A stretch of 64,000 bases of DNA from Bradyrhizobium zhanjiangense (GCF_004114935.1 NZ_CP022221.1:8205001-8269000); one strand, 5' to 3'; counted from the first letter of the stretch, positions 43,774-52,160 are shown. Notes: generated from the sequence alone by a model not told the origin. A program made the numbers and translations.

Positions 43774-43816
43774 GCTTGCGCGAAGCTGGCTTCGGGATCG
43801 CCAGCCTCGCGCAAGC
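43774..43816. promoter_or_regulatory. Inverted pair of flagellar upstream elements between motA and the DUF1217 gene
   Basis: GCTTGCGCGAAGCTGGC (43774-43790) and GCCAGCCTCGCGCAAGC (43800-43816) form a 17-bp inverted repeat with one mismatch and a 9-bp spacer. Each arm is a shared element in the sense orientation of the gene it faces: 46 nt before motA, 52 nt before the DUF1217 gene. Confidence 0.7.
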
Positions 43817-43868
43817 AATTCGCGGCAGCTTGAGACGTGTCGCAAGAGCGGCCAGAGGGACGCGTGTC

Positions 43869-44657
43869 ATGCTATCCACCATCGCGGATTACACCAGACT
43901 GACCAAGGATATGGGTAAGTCGCTGACACAGGTCGCGAAACAGCCGGACGTCAGCCGCGAGACCGATTATTTCCTCAGCCATATCGGCAACGTGAAGACC
44001 ATCGACGATTTCCTGAAGGACTACCGGCTCTACTCCTATGCAATGAAGGCCTATGGCCTCAGCGACATGACCTACGCCAAAGCGTTCATGCGCAAGGTGC
44101 TGACCGAAGGTGTCGCCAACAAGAACACCTTCGCCAACAAGCTCACCGACGTCCGCTATCGTGAATTCGCCACGGCGTTCAACTTCGCCGCCCTCGGCAG
44201 CAACGCCACCCAGACCACCCAGGCCACGACCGGGACGGCGACCCAATATGTCAGGCAGACGATGGAGCAGAAGGCCGGCGACCAGAACGAGGGCCTGCGG
44301 CTGGCGCTGTATTTCACCCGCAAGGCCTCCACCGTCACCACCGCCTACCAGATCCTCGCCGACAAGGCGCTGACGCAGGTGGTTCAGACCGCGCTCGGCC
44401 TGCCGTCGACGATCAGCTCGGCCGACATCGACGCCCAGGCCAAGATGATCACGGACAAGATCAAGCTCACCGATTTCCAGGACCCGGCCAAGGTCACCAA
44501 ATTCGTGCAGCGCTTTGCCGCGATGTGGGATGCGGCCCAGGCCCAGAGCGACAACTCGACCAACCCCGCGCTGGTCCTGATCGGCGGCGCGTCGTCGATG
44601 GCCAGCATGGATACCGACATGCTCTCGAAACTTCAGTCCATCCGCTTCGGAAAGTAA
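43869..44657 (+). CDS. DUF1217 domain flagellar protein
   Basis: 262 residues. Helical sequence with VSRETDYFLSHIGNVKTIDD, YSYAMKAYGLSDMTYAKAFM and KKVLTEGV-type RKVLTEGVANKNTFANKLTD is the DUF1217 pattern. These proteins precede flgF in rhizobial flagellar clusters and may be secreted axial components; the function is not established. ATG at 43869; the frame extends upstream but the conserved part begins here. First gene of the only plus-strand flagellar unit. Confidence 0.87.
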   Translation: MLSTIADYTRLTKDMGKSLTQVAKQPDVSRETDYFLSHIGNVKTIDDFLKDYRLYSYAMKAYGLSDMTYAKAFMRKVLTEGVANKNTFANKLTDVRYREFATAFNFAALGSNATQTTQATTGTATQYVRQTMEQKAGDQNEGLRLALYFTRKASTVTTAYQILADKALTQVVQTALGLPSTISSADIDAQAKMITDKIKLTDFQDPAKVTKFVQRFAAMWDAAQAQSDNSTNPALVLIGGASSMASMDTDMLSKLQSIRFGK

Positions 44658-44660
44658 GTC

Positions 44661-45389
44661 ATGCAATCGGCTCTCTATGTGGGATTGTCGGCGCAGGTCG
44701 CCCTCGAAAAGCGCCTTCAGACGATCGCCAACAACGTCGCCAACGTCAACACCGCAGCGTTCCGCACCGACGTGGTGAAGTTCGAGACCGTGCTGTCCAA
44801 GGCGGGCGCGAACCCGGTCGCCTTCTCCTCGCCCGGCGACAACATCATCTCCCGCGAGATGGGCAACATCACCGAGAGCGGCAATCCGCTCGACGTCGCC
44901 GTGGTCGGACAGGGCTGGATCGCCTTCGCCGGTCCGAACGGCACGGTCTATACCCGTGACGGCCGCCTCCAGATCGCCCCCAACGGCGACCTTCAGACCG
45001 TGTCCGGTTTTCCCGTGATCGATTCCGGCGGCGCGCAGATCACGCTCGATCCCAACGGCGGACCGATCTCGATCGCGCGCAGCGGCGCCATCACCCAGGA
45101 CAACAACGAGATCGGCACCATCGGCCTGTTCAGCATTCCCGCTGACGCCAATCTCGAGCGCTATGGCAATTCCGGCGTCACGCCCGATCGTCCCGCGACC
45201 GCGATCGCCGATTTCTCCCGCGACGGCTTCAAGCAAGGCTACGTCGAAGGCTCTGGCGCCAATCCGATGATGGAATTGACGAAGCTGATCGCAGCCTCGC
45301 GCGCCTTCGACGGCACCAATTCGATGATCGAGGGCACCGAGAGCTCGCTCCAGAATGCAATCCGGACGCTGGGCGAACCCGGCAAATAG
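44661..45389 (+). CDS. flgF: Proximal rod protein FlgF
   Basis: 242 residues. SALYVGLSAQVALEKRLQTI, ANNVANVNTAAFRTDVVKFE, GNPLDVAVVGQGWIAFAGPN and the C-terminal ELTKLIAASRAFDGTNSMIE identify FlgF rather than FlgG. Starts three bases after the DUF1217 gene. Confidence 0.95.
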   Translation: MQSALYVGLSAQVALEKRLQTIANNVANVNTAAFRTDVVKFETVLSKAGANPVAFSSPGDNIISREMGNITESGNPLDVAVVGQGWIAFAGPNGTVYTRDGRLQIAPNGDLQTVSGFPVIDSGGAQITLDPNGGPISIARSGAITQDNNEIGTIGLFSIPADANLERYGNSGVTPDRPATAIADFSRDGFKQGYVEGSGANPMMELTKLIAASRAFDGTNSMIEGTESSLQNAIRTLGEPGK

Positions 45390-45425
45390 GCTGCGCCTCG
45401 CGCGCAATGAGGTTGGACGGTTTCC

Positions 45426-46751
45426 TTGAACGCTCTTCGGCAACTCGAGTGGGCGCTGCTGGAGCTTCAGCAGAGCACTCCCCTGGCAAGCGTCAGCGGC
45501 GCGATCTCCGAGATCGCGCCGACGCATTTCCGCGTCTCCGGCCTGTCGCGCTTCGTCAGGCTCGGCGAGCTCATCGGCGTCAATGCGGCCGCCAGGCCCC
45601 AGATCGGCGAGGTGGTGCGGATCGACAGCGAGGGCATCATCGCCAAGCCGTTCGATCGCCAATTCGCAGGCGGGCTGGGCTCGGTCGCATACCGGATGCC
45701 GCCGCTGTCCTTTGCGCCCGATCCGAGCTGGAAGGGCCGCGTCATCAATGCGCTCGGCGCACCGCTGGACGGCCAGGGGCCCCTCACGCCGGGATCGCGT
45801 GCGGTCTCGGCGGAAGCCGAGGCACCTTCGGCCATGAAGCGCGCACGCGTGCACAAGCCGCTGCGCACCGGCGTGCGCGTCATCGACCTGTTCTCGCCGA
45901 TCTGCGCCGGCCAGCGCGTCGGCATCTTTGCCGGCTCCGGCGTCGGCAAATCGACGCTGCTGGCGATGCTCGCCCGCAGCCAGGGTTTTGACACGGTCGT
46001 GCTGGCGCTGGTCGGCGAGCGCGGCCGCGAGGTGCGCGAGTTCATCGAGGACGTGCTGGGCACCGACCGTCACCGCGCCGTCACCATCGTGTCGACGGGA
46101 GACGAGAGCCCGATGATGCGGCGGCTGGCGCCGAAGACGGCGATGGCGGTCGCCGAATATTTCCGCGACCGCGGCGAATCGGTGCTGCTGATGGTCGATT
46201 CGATCACCCGCTTCGCCCACGCCGCCCGCGAGGTTGCACTCGCCGCAGGCGAGCCCGCGGTCGCGCGCGGCTACGCGCCGACGGTCTTCACCGATCTGCC
46301 GCGGCTTCTGGAGCGCGCCGGCCCAGGCGAGGAGGGATCCGGCACGATCACTGGGATTTTCTCCGTGCTGGTCGACGGCGACGATCACAACGAGCCGATC
46401 GCCGACACCATCCGCAGCACGCTCGATGGACACATCGTGCTCTCCAGGCACATCGCCGACCAGGCGCGCTATCCGGCCGTGGACGTTCTCGCCTCGGTCT
46501 CCCGCCTCGCCCATAACGTCTGGGACCCCGAAGAGCGCGAATTGGTGAGCAAGCTGCGCGCCATGATCGCCAAATACGAGGACACGCGCGACCTTCGCCT
46601 GATGGGCGGATATCAATCGGGACGTGATTCGGGTCTTGACCAGGCGGTCGACATGGTTCCGAGAATCTACAGCGCGATGCGGCAGGACGCGTCGGCCCCA
46701 CCGAGCGCCGATCCATTCCGCGAACTCCGGGACATGCTCAGGGGCGAGTAG
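45426..46751 (+). CDS. fliI: Flagellum-specific export ATPase FliI
   Basis: 441 residues from a TTG at 45426 (an ATG at 45407 is out of frame). Walker A GSGVGKST is at 170-177. GERGREVREFIEDVLG, the Walker B VLLMVDSITRFAHAAREVAL and RGYAPTVFTDLPRLLERAGP are F-type/type III ATPase signatures. It energises protein export with FliH and FliJ. It closes DUF1217-flgF-fliI, 36 bp after flgF. Confidence 0.96.
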   Translation: MNALRQLEWALLELQQSTPLASVSGAISEIAPTHFRVSGLSRFVRLGELIGVNAAARPQIGEVVRIDSEGIIAKPFDRQFAGGLGSVAYRMPPLSFAPDPSWKGRVINALGAPLDGQGPLTPGSRAVSAEAEAPSAMKRARVHKPLRTGVRVIDLFSPICAGQRVGIFAGSGVGKSTLLAMLARSQGFDTVVLALVGERGREVREFIEDVLGTDRHRAVTIVSTGDESPMMRRLAPKTAMAVAEYFRDRGESVLLMVDSITRFAHAAREVALAAGEPAVARGYAPTVFTDLPRLLERAGPGEEGSGTITGIFSVLVDGDDHNEPIADTIRSTLDGHIVLSRHIADQARYPAVDVLASVSRLAHNVWDPEERELVSKLRAMIAKYEDTRDLRLMGGYQSGRDSGLDQAVDMVPRIYSAMRQDASAPPSADPFRELRDMLRGE

Positions 46752-47595
46752 CAGGTTGCGCGGTGAGATGGCGCGCGACGCCGTCGTGCCCTGCCCGTTG
46801 TTTTCGACAGCCGATTGCGCATGCGGCCACGCTTCCAGCGCATGCGCACGCGCAGCCATGACCGGCTTGCGTCGCGGGAACGTCAGTCGATTGGACGAGA
46901 GGAATCGAGCAGAAGCGACGAACGGGCCATTCCTGCGACCGCGACCGCAACAACCGCCGCGTGCAATTCCTGTGAGTTCCCTCAGGTGATTCCCCGACGG
47001 TCGTACAAGTTGTGGATGACATGCCGACGCACATCGTCGTCATGCACAAGCTTCGATCAACTTGCATCAACGACAGACAGCAACGTGGCGTGCACAAACC
47101 GACGTATAGTTGCGTGCATGCTGCTCATCGGGCAGCGTATTGCGTTCACTATCATGTGTGCCGACGAGCGAGATTGTCTTGAACGTTACATTCGCCCGCA
47201 ACGACATCCAGTCTTAGAGAGCGTCTGTACTTGATTTTGTTGAGAAGCTCATTCATCGTTTCGATGGATACAAGAAACGTCTGCTTGCGACTTGAACTTT
47301 TAGGGGCCTCGGTTGAACTACTCCGATCCATCGTCTGCTGGCGACGGCAACTCGGGCTCCCGTGCGACGACGACGCTATTGGTATGCCCTCAGCGACGCA
47401 GGCTTGCGCTTCGAACGACGCGGCGCCCATCAGTCCGGGTCGGTCGCGTTGCAGTCCCTGCCTTCGAGCGAGAATTGGACACGACGTGCTCGTCGGGCAC
47501 CTCCAGCGGTCTGACGCCTCACGACGGATTCGCAAGCCAGGGCGCGAGGCGGCTTCGGAACGCCGCACACGAAGTTCCGGGGACGAGGTAGATTC
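46752..47595. other. Intergenic region between fliI and the second Cys-MarR gene
   Basis: About 840 bp with several AT-richer patches. Reading frames lack recognisable families and good ribosome-binding sites. No clear terminator after fliI was found. It probably carries the regulator's promoter. Confidence 0.55.
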
Positions 47596-48231
47596 ATGCC
47601 ATTGGCGCGAGAAGCCGTCGAGCTGCTGGTTCAGGCGGCGAGGGCTTGGTATTTCGAAGGCAATCAGCATGGATTGCGCGATCGCGAATGGATGGCGCTG
47701 CGCTTTCTCGGCCGCGCCAACAGGTTCTCGCGCACGCCGTCCGCGCTTGCCGGCTTCATCGGCGCCACCAGGGCCACGGCATCGCAGATCGTGAAGACGC
47801 TCGAGGGCAAGTCCTTCCTGGTGCGAAAGCCGTCGCACGAGGACAAGCGTTCGGTCGTGCTTCACGTCACCGCGCAAGGCGAGAAATGCCTGAGCCAGCA
47901 CGACCCGATCAATCACGTGCTGAACGCAGTCACCTCGCTCGGCACTGACGAGTGCATCAGATTGCGTGACTCGCTGCGGGAGATCCTCAATCATCTCGAC
48001 GCGGCCCATCAGCGCCTCGACGCCAGCATCTGCCGGGACTGCATGTTTCTCGCCGAACGCGGCCCGGGCACCGGCAAGGGACGCGCGACCGCCGAGTTCA
48101 TGTGCCGGCTGTATCGCGCCCCTGTTTCGCTCGAGGAGACCGAGCTGCTCTGCACCAGCTTCGAGCGCACCCGCGACCGCCCGAAGATCGAGGCACATCT
48201 CGACCGCGCGCGGGTGGCAAGCCAGGGGTGA
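47596..48231 (+). CDS. MarR-type regulator with C-terminal four-cysteine motif (paralogue of 9825)
   Basis: 211 residues. It aligns end to end with the protein at 9825: HGLRDREWMALRFLGRANRF, SRTPSALAGFIGATRATASQ and the wing EDKRSVVLHVTAQGEK. The cysteines are Cys146/Cys149 (ICRDCMF), Cys170 (FMCRLYRAP) and Cys186 (LLCTSFE). Spacing is C-x2-C-x20-C-x15-C against C-x2-C-x19-C-x15-C in the other copy. Two extra cysteines (98, 120) are not shared. It lies just outside the other end of the flagellar cluster. Role unknown. Confidence 0.82.
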   Translation: MPLAREAVELLVQAARAWYFEGNQHGLRDREWMALRFLGRANRFSRTPSALAGFIGATRATASQIVKTLEGKSFLVRKPSHEDKRSVVLHVTAQGEKCLSQHDPINHVLNAVTSLGTDECIRLRDSLREILNHLDAAHQRLDASICRDCMFLAERGPGTGKGRATAEFMCRLYRAPVSLEETELLCTSFERTRDRPKIEAHLDRARVASQG

Positions 48232-48241
48232 GGCGCGCACT

Positions 48242-48364
48242 GTCGTCCTGGCGAAAGCCAGGACCCATTACCCCAAATGCACATTGTTGCGGCAAGTCGA
48301 TTGCCACACGATGCTTTCACCTCAGAGTTCAGTGATAATTGGTCCTGGCTTTCGCCAGGACGAC
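48242..48364. repeat. Palindromic element with perfect 24-bp terminal inverted repeats
   Basis: The arm GTCGTCCTGGCGAAAGCCAG plus four bases (48242-48265) is exactly reverse-complemented at 48341-48364, enclosing about 75 bp without coding content. Each arm itself contains a small hairpin (CTGGCGAAAGCCAG). The structure resembles a miniature non-autonomous element. No target duplication was identified. Confidence 0.8.
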
Positions 48365-48397
48365 GTTGGGGGGGCATGTGTGCAACTGCCTCCACAT

Positions 48398-48484
48398 CGT
48401 CATTGCGAGCGCAGCGAAGCAATCCAGAGTCTTTCCGAGGCGGGATTCTGGATTGCTTCGTCGCAAGGGCTCCTCGCAATGACG
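48398..48484. repeat. Dispersed palindromic repeat, copy 1
   Basis: It starts CGTCATTGCGAGCGCAGCGA and ends CTCCTCGCAATGACG. Inner arms GCAATCCAGA/TCTGGATTGC pair. A second copy of the same unit is at 48688-48775. This family is frequent in Bradyrhizobium and Rhodopseudomonas intergenic DNA (recalled). Confidence 0.85.
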
Positions 48485-48687
48485 GAGCAAGGGGCACCGC
48501 CGTCGTCCTCCAATTCGCTGTCATTCCCCGTCACCGGGTCTCGCCTTCGGCGAGCCCGATGACAGGCTCCGGCGGGGAATCCAATACGCCGCGGCCTCTC
48601 GATTGAACCTCAACCGTCTGGAATACTGGATCGCCCGGTCGAGCCGGGCGATGACAGCGAGTTTGTGGCGTGCGCGTGCCACAGGCT

Positions 48688-48775
48688 CGTCATTGCGAGC
48701 GCAAGCGAAGCAATCCAGAATCCCTCCGCGGCAAGCTTCTGGATTGCTTCGTCGCAAGGGCTCCTCGCAATGACG
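48688..48775. repeat. Dispersed palindromic repeat, copy 2
   Basis: Same ends and inner arms as the unit at 48398-48484; the central 15 bases differ. Between the two copies (48520-48660) further palindromic pieces occur, for example CGCCCGG...CCGGGCG near 48632-48650. Confidence 0.85.
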
Positions 48776-49581
48776 GAGCCAGGGCAATGGCGTCGTTCTC
48801 AAATTCGCATCTGCGTTGCAGACACGCCTTCGCCTTCTCGCGGCGCGTTTGGCTTCGTCGCTCCACCCTCTCGATGCAAGAGGGCGCAGGGAAGGCCAGG
48901 TGCCGGCTGGCACCCACGGTCCGCTGTGCGCGTGTAGCGCAAAAGAAATTGCACAGCGGCATACAGGTGAAGCCGTACACACGGCCTTCCCTGCGCAGTG
49001 GTCGGACGGCTTATGCCGCGCTCTCCCGGGAGCCGAGTTCCTTCTGGCCTCCCTCACCCCGCGAATTGACGATGCCGTCCGCCCGGTCGGGCTCGCGCGC
49101 ATCTTCGAAGGGCTTGACCGTAGCAACGACGGCCAGGACCACACGGTTTTGCCGTACGCGCAGCTCGCATGTTCGCCGCAGAGTTTTCCCGCGCTGTCGA
49201 CGTCACGGGAAAATGCTGGCGAGACGAGCCTTTCAGCGCCGCTCGTCCGCACGCGGCTGCGAGCTCACAGGGACTACCCGCCCTGCCCGCACCCTTCGTG
49301 CCGACGCTGCCGCGTCCACCGCAACCCGGCTCGCGACACGTGACGACACAAGATCGCCCCTCAAGAGTGAGCCGGGATGGCCGACACATACGACAAATCC
49401 GAATTTCTGTAAAGTCGAATCTTTTGGCGAGGACGGATTGACAACGCCGCATGTGGAAACATCCAGGTGTTTTGCCCGTCGGGCGCCGTAGCCCGGATGG
49501 AGCGTTGTCCGGGATCGCACCCCCAATTCTACAGCGCCCGGGATTACGCTTCCGCTCCGTACGAGGGGTCGGATATGCGCA
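48776..49581. other. Non-coding, repeat-rich stretch upstream of the porin terminator
   Basis: About 800 bp in which frames on both strands are open but give Arg/Ser/Ala-rich sequences without family signatures. The stretch looks like a mosaic of Bradyrhizobium intergenic repeats. No gene is supported. Confidence 0.55.
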
Positions 49582-49614
49582 CAAAAAAACACCCGGCGGT
49601 TTCCCGCCGGGTGT
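49582..49614 (-). terminator. Rho-independent terminator of the porin gene
   Basis: ACACCCGGCGG (49589-49599) and CCGCCGGGTGT (49604-49614) form an 11-bp stem with a 4-base loop. On the minus strand it is followed by a run of T residues. It lies 24 bp after the porin stop. Confidence 0.93.
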
Positions 49615-49637
49615 TCGTTCCACTGGTTGGAAAGATC

Positions 49638-51179
49638 TTACCAGTTGCGCTGGGCGCGCAGGATCATGGCGATCGAGTCCTGGTCCTTCAGCTCGTACAC
49701 AGCGGTCGGCTTGGCAGTGTTGGCAGCCGGGCTGAGGACGGCCGTGCCCGAATACTTCTGGTCGAGGTGCGTCCAGGAGAGGTCGGCCGAGAACGTCAGG
49801 TTCTTGATCGGGGTCCAGCGGGTGACGATACCGAGCTGGCCGATAGCGAAGTCGGGGTTGCAGCTCGTCACACCGGCGAGGCCGCCGAACACGCCACCTG
49901 TACCGCCAGCGCCACAGAGCGTGGTCTTGGCAAGCGTGCCGAACTGGGCCTGAGCGTAGGCACCGTAGAGCGCGGAGTTCCAGTTGGGATTCCAGTTGTG
50001 GGTGTAAGCGCCACGGAAGCCCCAGGTCTTGACCGTCTCCTGCTGCGAGCCGGTGACGAACACCGTGTCAGGAGCATTGGCGAAGCCGACGCTCTGATAG
50101 GCAATGCCCGAGCTGCCGAACAGCGAATACGTGCTGCCCGACAGGTTCTGGAAGTTGTAGCGGGTCGCACCGTCGGTGTAGACGCCCTGGATGTTGATCG
50201 TGTCACCCGCGCCGGTCGGGATGTTCTTGATCGACAGAGCGAGCTGAACTGCCCAACCCCACTTGTCGTCGGGGTGGCCGGTCGGCTCGGTCGCGCCGTA
50301 GTAGGCGACGTGGTTGTCATGCGCGGCAACCGACGCCTGGAACAGGCCCCAGGCCTGGTCGACGCGCACCTGAGCAACGAGGTTCGGCGAACGCGAGCCG
50401 CCGATGGCGTTGGAGCCGTACGAACCGCCAACCATGGTAGCCGCAGTCGCGCCGGACATGTTGAGGTTGCCGGCCTGATAATAGGCCGTCGCGTCTTCCG
50501 CCGAGAACGCCGCCGTCACGCCCTGACCGAAGTCAGCGGTATAGGTGAACTGGTTGACACCAGTGACCGTGCCGCTGCCGCCGACGAGATTGTCGGTGAT
50601 GTTGCCCGGATAGTTGGTCCAGGGCGCATCGAACTGCGACACGGCCTTACCCATGGTGAAGCCGGCGAACTGGATGAAGGCGTAATACACGCCGAGCGCA
50701 CCGCCCGAGGTGCCGCCGTCCGACGGGTTGATGGTGGTGGTGCCAGCCGTCGTGGCGGTGTAGCCAGTCGTGCCCGTAGCGGAGCCCGTGCCGGCGTAGC
50801 CACCGGTGGTCCAAGTGAAGACCGCGTCGAAATAGGTGCGGACCACGCCGTACTCGGTCGCGGTGCGCGTGTCGATGTTCAGGTCTTCACGAGCACGGAA
50901 GGTGTAGTAGTTCGCGAGGCGGTTGCGGGCGCCGGCAAAACCGCTCTGGTTCGGGCTGAAGTCCGAGTTGGTGTTGAAGTTCGCGTCGGCGCGCAGATAG
51001 CCGCCCAGCTTGATGCAGGTGTCGGTGCCCGGGATGTAGTAGAAACCGGCGCCGTACAGCGAGCAGATCTTGACGTATTCGACCGCCTTGGCCTTCACCG
51101 GCAGATCGGCTGCGAACGCCCCGGAGACGGCCATCAGGCCGGCTGCCGAGCCGAGAAACAGCGTCTTCGTTAACTTCAT
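49638..51179 (-). CDS. Outer-membrane porin, alphaproteobacterial Porin_2 family
   Basis: 513 residues. Signal peptide MKLTKTLFLGSAAGLMAVSG ending AFA-A, then ADLPVKAKAVEYVKICSLYG and CIKLGGYLRADANF typical of rhizobial porins (Omp2b/RopA group). Alternating beta-strand pattern throughout and a C-terminal aromatic residue (Trp) as required for outer-membrane insertion. Start at 51179 with strong GGAGGT. Promoter and terminator are both visible, so it is a single-gene unit. It probably allows general diffusion of small hydrophilic solutes; specificity cannot be read from sequence. Confidence 0.94.
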   Translation of the reverse strand: MKLTKTLFLGSAAGLMAVSGAFAADLPVKAKAVEYVKICSLYGAGFYYIPGTDTCIKLGGYLRADANFNTNSDFSPNQSGFAGARNRLANYYTFRAREDLNIDTRTATEYGVVRTYFDAVFTWTTGGYAGTGSATGTTGYTATTAGTTTINPSDGGTSGGALGVYYAFIQFAGFTMGKAVSQFDAPWTNYPGNITDNLVGGSGTVTGVNQFTYTADFGQGVTAAFSAEDATAYYQAGNLNMSGATAATMVGGSYGSNAIGGSRSPNLVAQVRVDQAWGLFQASVAAHDNHVAYYGATEPTGHPDDKWGWAVQLALSIKNIPTGAGDTINIQGVYTDGATRYNFQNLSGSTYSLFGSSGIAYQSVGFANAPDTVFVTGSQQETVKTWGFRGAYTHNWNPNWNSALYGAYAQAQFGTLAKTTLCGAGGTGGVFGGLAGVTSCNPDFAIGQLGIVTRWTPIKNLTFSADLSWTHLDQKYSGTAVLSPAANTAKPTAVYELKDQDSIAMILRAQRNW

Positions 51180-51320
51180 TCGTAAACCTCCAGGTCGCTT
51201 CAGGGGGCTCGGCTCCTCGGAGGACGCCGCTTCACCCACTTTGATTTCCGTTCAATTCAGGTCCGCACTGAAGGTCCGGACTGAAACGACAGCGAGGTGC
51301 CCCCCCTCCGTCGTTCCTTT

Positions 51321-51349
51321 CGTATAGTTTATAAAAACAATCACCTCAA
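51321..51349 (-). promoter_or_regulatory. Housekeeping-sigma-like promoter of the porin gene
   Basis: On the minus strand TTGAGG (51344-51349) and TATACG (51321-51326) are spaced by 17 bases, close to the sigma-70 pattern. The implied 5' leader is about 135 nt. Confidence 0.5.
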
Positions 51350-51432
51350 TTTGTTGATTTAGTAAATCGCTGTTTCCGGCGCGGATGTGGCCCAAAGGCA
51401 ACAGAGCGTTTGCAGGCCATAAATAAACGGAA

Positions 51433-51466
51433 AAGCCCTCAGGGGGCATCCTGAGGGCTTTTTTGA
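51433..51466 (+). terminator. Orphan rho-independent terminator upstream of the porin promoter
   Basis: AAAAGCCCTCAGG (51433-51445) pairs with CCTGAGGGCTTTT (51452-51464), followed on the plus strand by T residues (six T in all). No plus-strand gene ends here. It may terminate a small RNA starting around 51350. Confidence 0.75.
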
Positions 51467-51531
51467 AGGTCTCACGTCGCCGGCCGTGACAAGGTCAAGA
51501 GCCACAGAGAGAGTGGTCGAGACGTAATTTA

Positions 51532-51543
51532 ATCAATTGATTT
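51532..51543. promoter_or_regulatory. Palindrome upstream of the MarR gene
   Basis: AATCAATTGATT is a perfect 12-bp palindrome about 140 bp before the GTG at 51681. It is a plausible MarR operator for autoregulation. Confidence 0.4.
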
Positions 51544-51680
51544 TTGCAAGCACTAAACTGTCCGTCGCTTTCAGAGTGCAACATCTGCGCCATCTTCGTG
51601 CGCGACAGGCGAGACGCCTGCTCAATATCCCGTTACTATCCGCAAAAAGGGATCAAAGGAATCGAACGAGGGAAGCCAGG

Positions 51681-52160
51681 GTGCTCGAGAAGAAGCTCGA
51701 CAGGGCGATTACGGAATTCATTTGGAACGTCGTCGAAATCCACTCCCAGCTGGAGGACATCCACACCAGCTGGGCCGGACTGCTGGGCATCACCCAGCCG
51801 CAATGGCTCATCCTGATGGCCATCACCGAACTCGATAAGGGGCGAGGCGTCGCCGGCATCGACATCGCGAATAAGTTGCGGGTCCACCCCGCGTTCGTCA
51901 CCAACCAAACCAAGACGCTCGAAAGGCGCGGATTTCTGTCGCGACGAGCGGCCCCGGACGATGCCCGCTTCGTTCTGATGTCGCTCACCGCAAAGGCGAC
52001 CACGGAAATCGAAAAGCTGGCCAAGCGAAAGCTCGCCTTTAACTCGACCATGTTCAATGAACTCGACGAAAAGACCTTGGCCGAGTTGAACGCCACGCTC
52101 GCGACGATCGCCAAGAACGCCCGGTTGGCGGCACGATTGCTGGCGATCGAGGCTTCATGA
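51681..52160 (+). CDS. MarR family transcriptional regulator
   Basis: 159 residues from GTG at 51681 with GAGGGAAG six bases upstream. Winged helix: GLLGITQPQWLILMAITELD, VAGIDIANKLRVHPAFVTNQ, TKTLERRGFLSRRAAPDDAR and FVLMSLTAKATTEIEKL. No cysteine cluster, unlike the two MarR proteins flanking the flagellar genes. Divergent from the porin, convergent with the hydrolase gene. Its ligand is unknown; an aromatic acid would be usual for the family. Confidence 0.88.
   Translation: MLEKKLDRAITEFIWNVVEIHSQLEDIHTSWAGLLGITQPQWLILMAITELDKGRGVAGIDIANKLRVHPAFVTNQTKTLERRGFLSRRAAPDDARFVLMSLTAKATTEIEKLAKRKLAFNSTMFNELDEKTLAELNATLATIAKNARLAARLLAIEAS

Noticed and set aside
43872..46859. A 995-residue minus-strand open frame opposite DUF1217-flgF-fliI
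   Set aside because: The length comes from high GC content. The plus-strand genes carry all family motifs, and the minus-strand product is Arg/Gly/Asp-rich without domains.
47152..48240. A 362-residue minus-strand frame opposite the second Cys-MarR gene
   Set aside because: The plus-strand frame aligns with its paralogue at 9825, so the minus frame is a shadow.
48398..48775. Possible CRISPR array because two similar repeats occur close together
   Set aside because: Only two copies, each an 87-88 bp palindromic unit, separated by 203 bp. There are no regular short repeats or spacers and no cas genes.
48670..49491. A 273-residue plus-strand frame in the repeat region
   Set aside because: It starts inside a dispersed palindromic repeat, is Arg/Ser/Thr-rich and has no ribosome-binding site.
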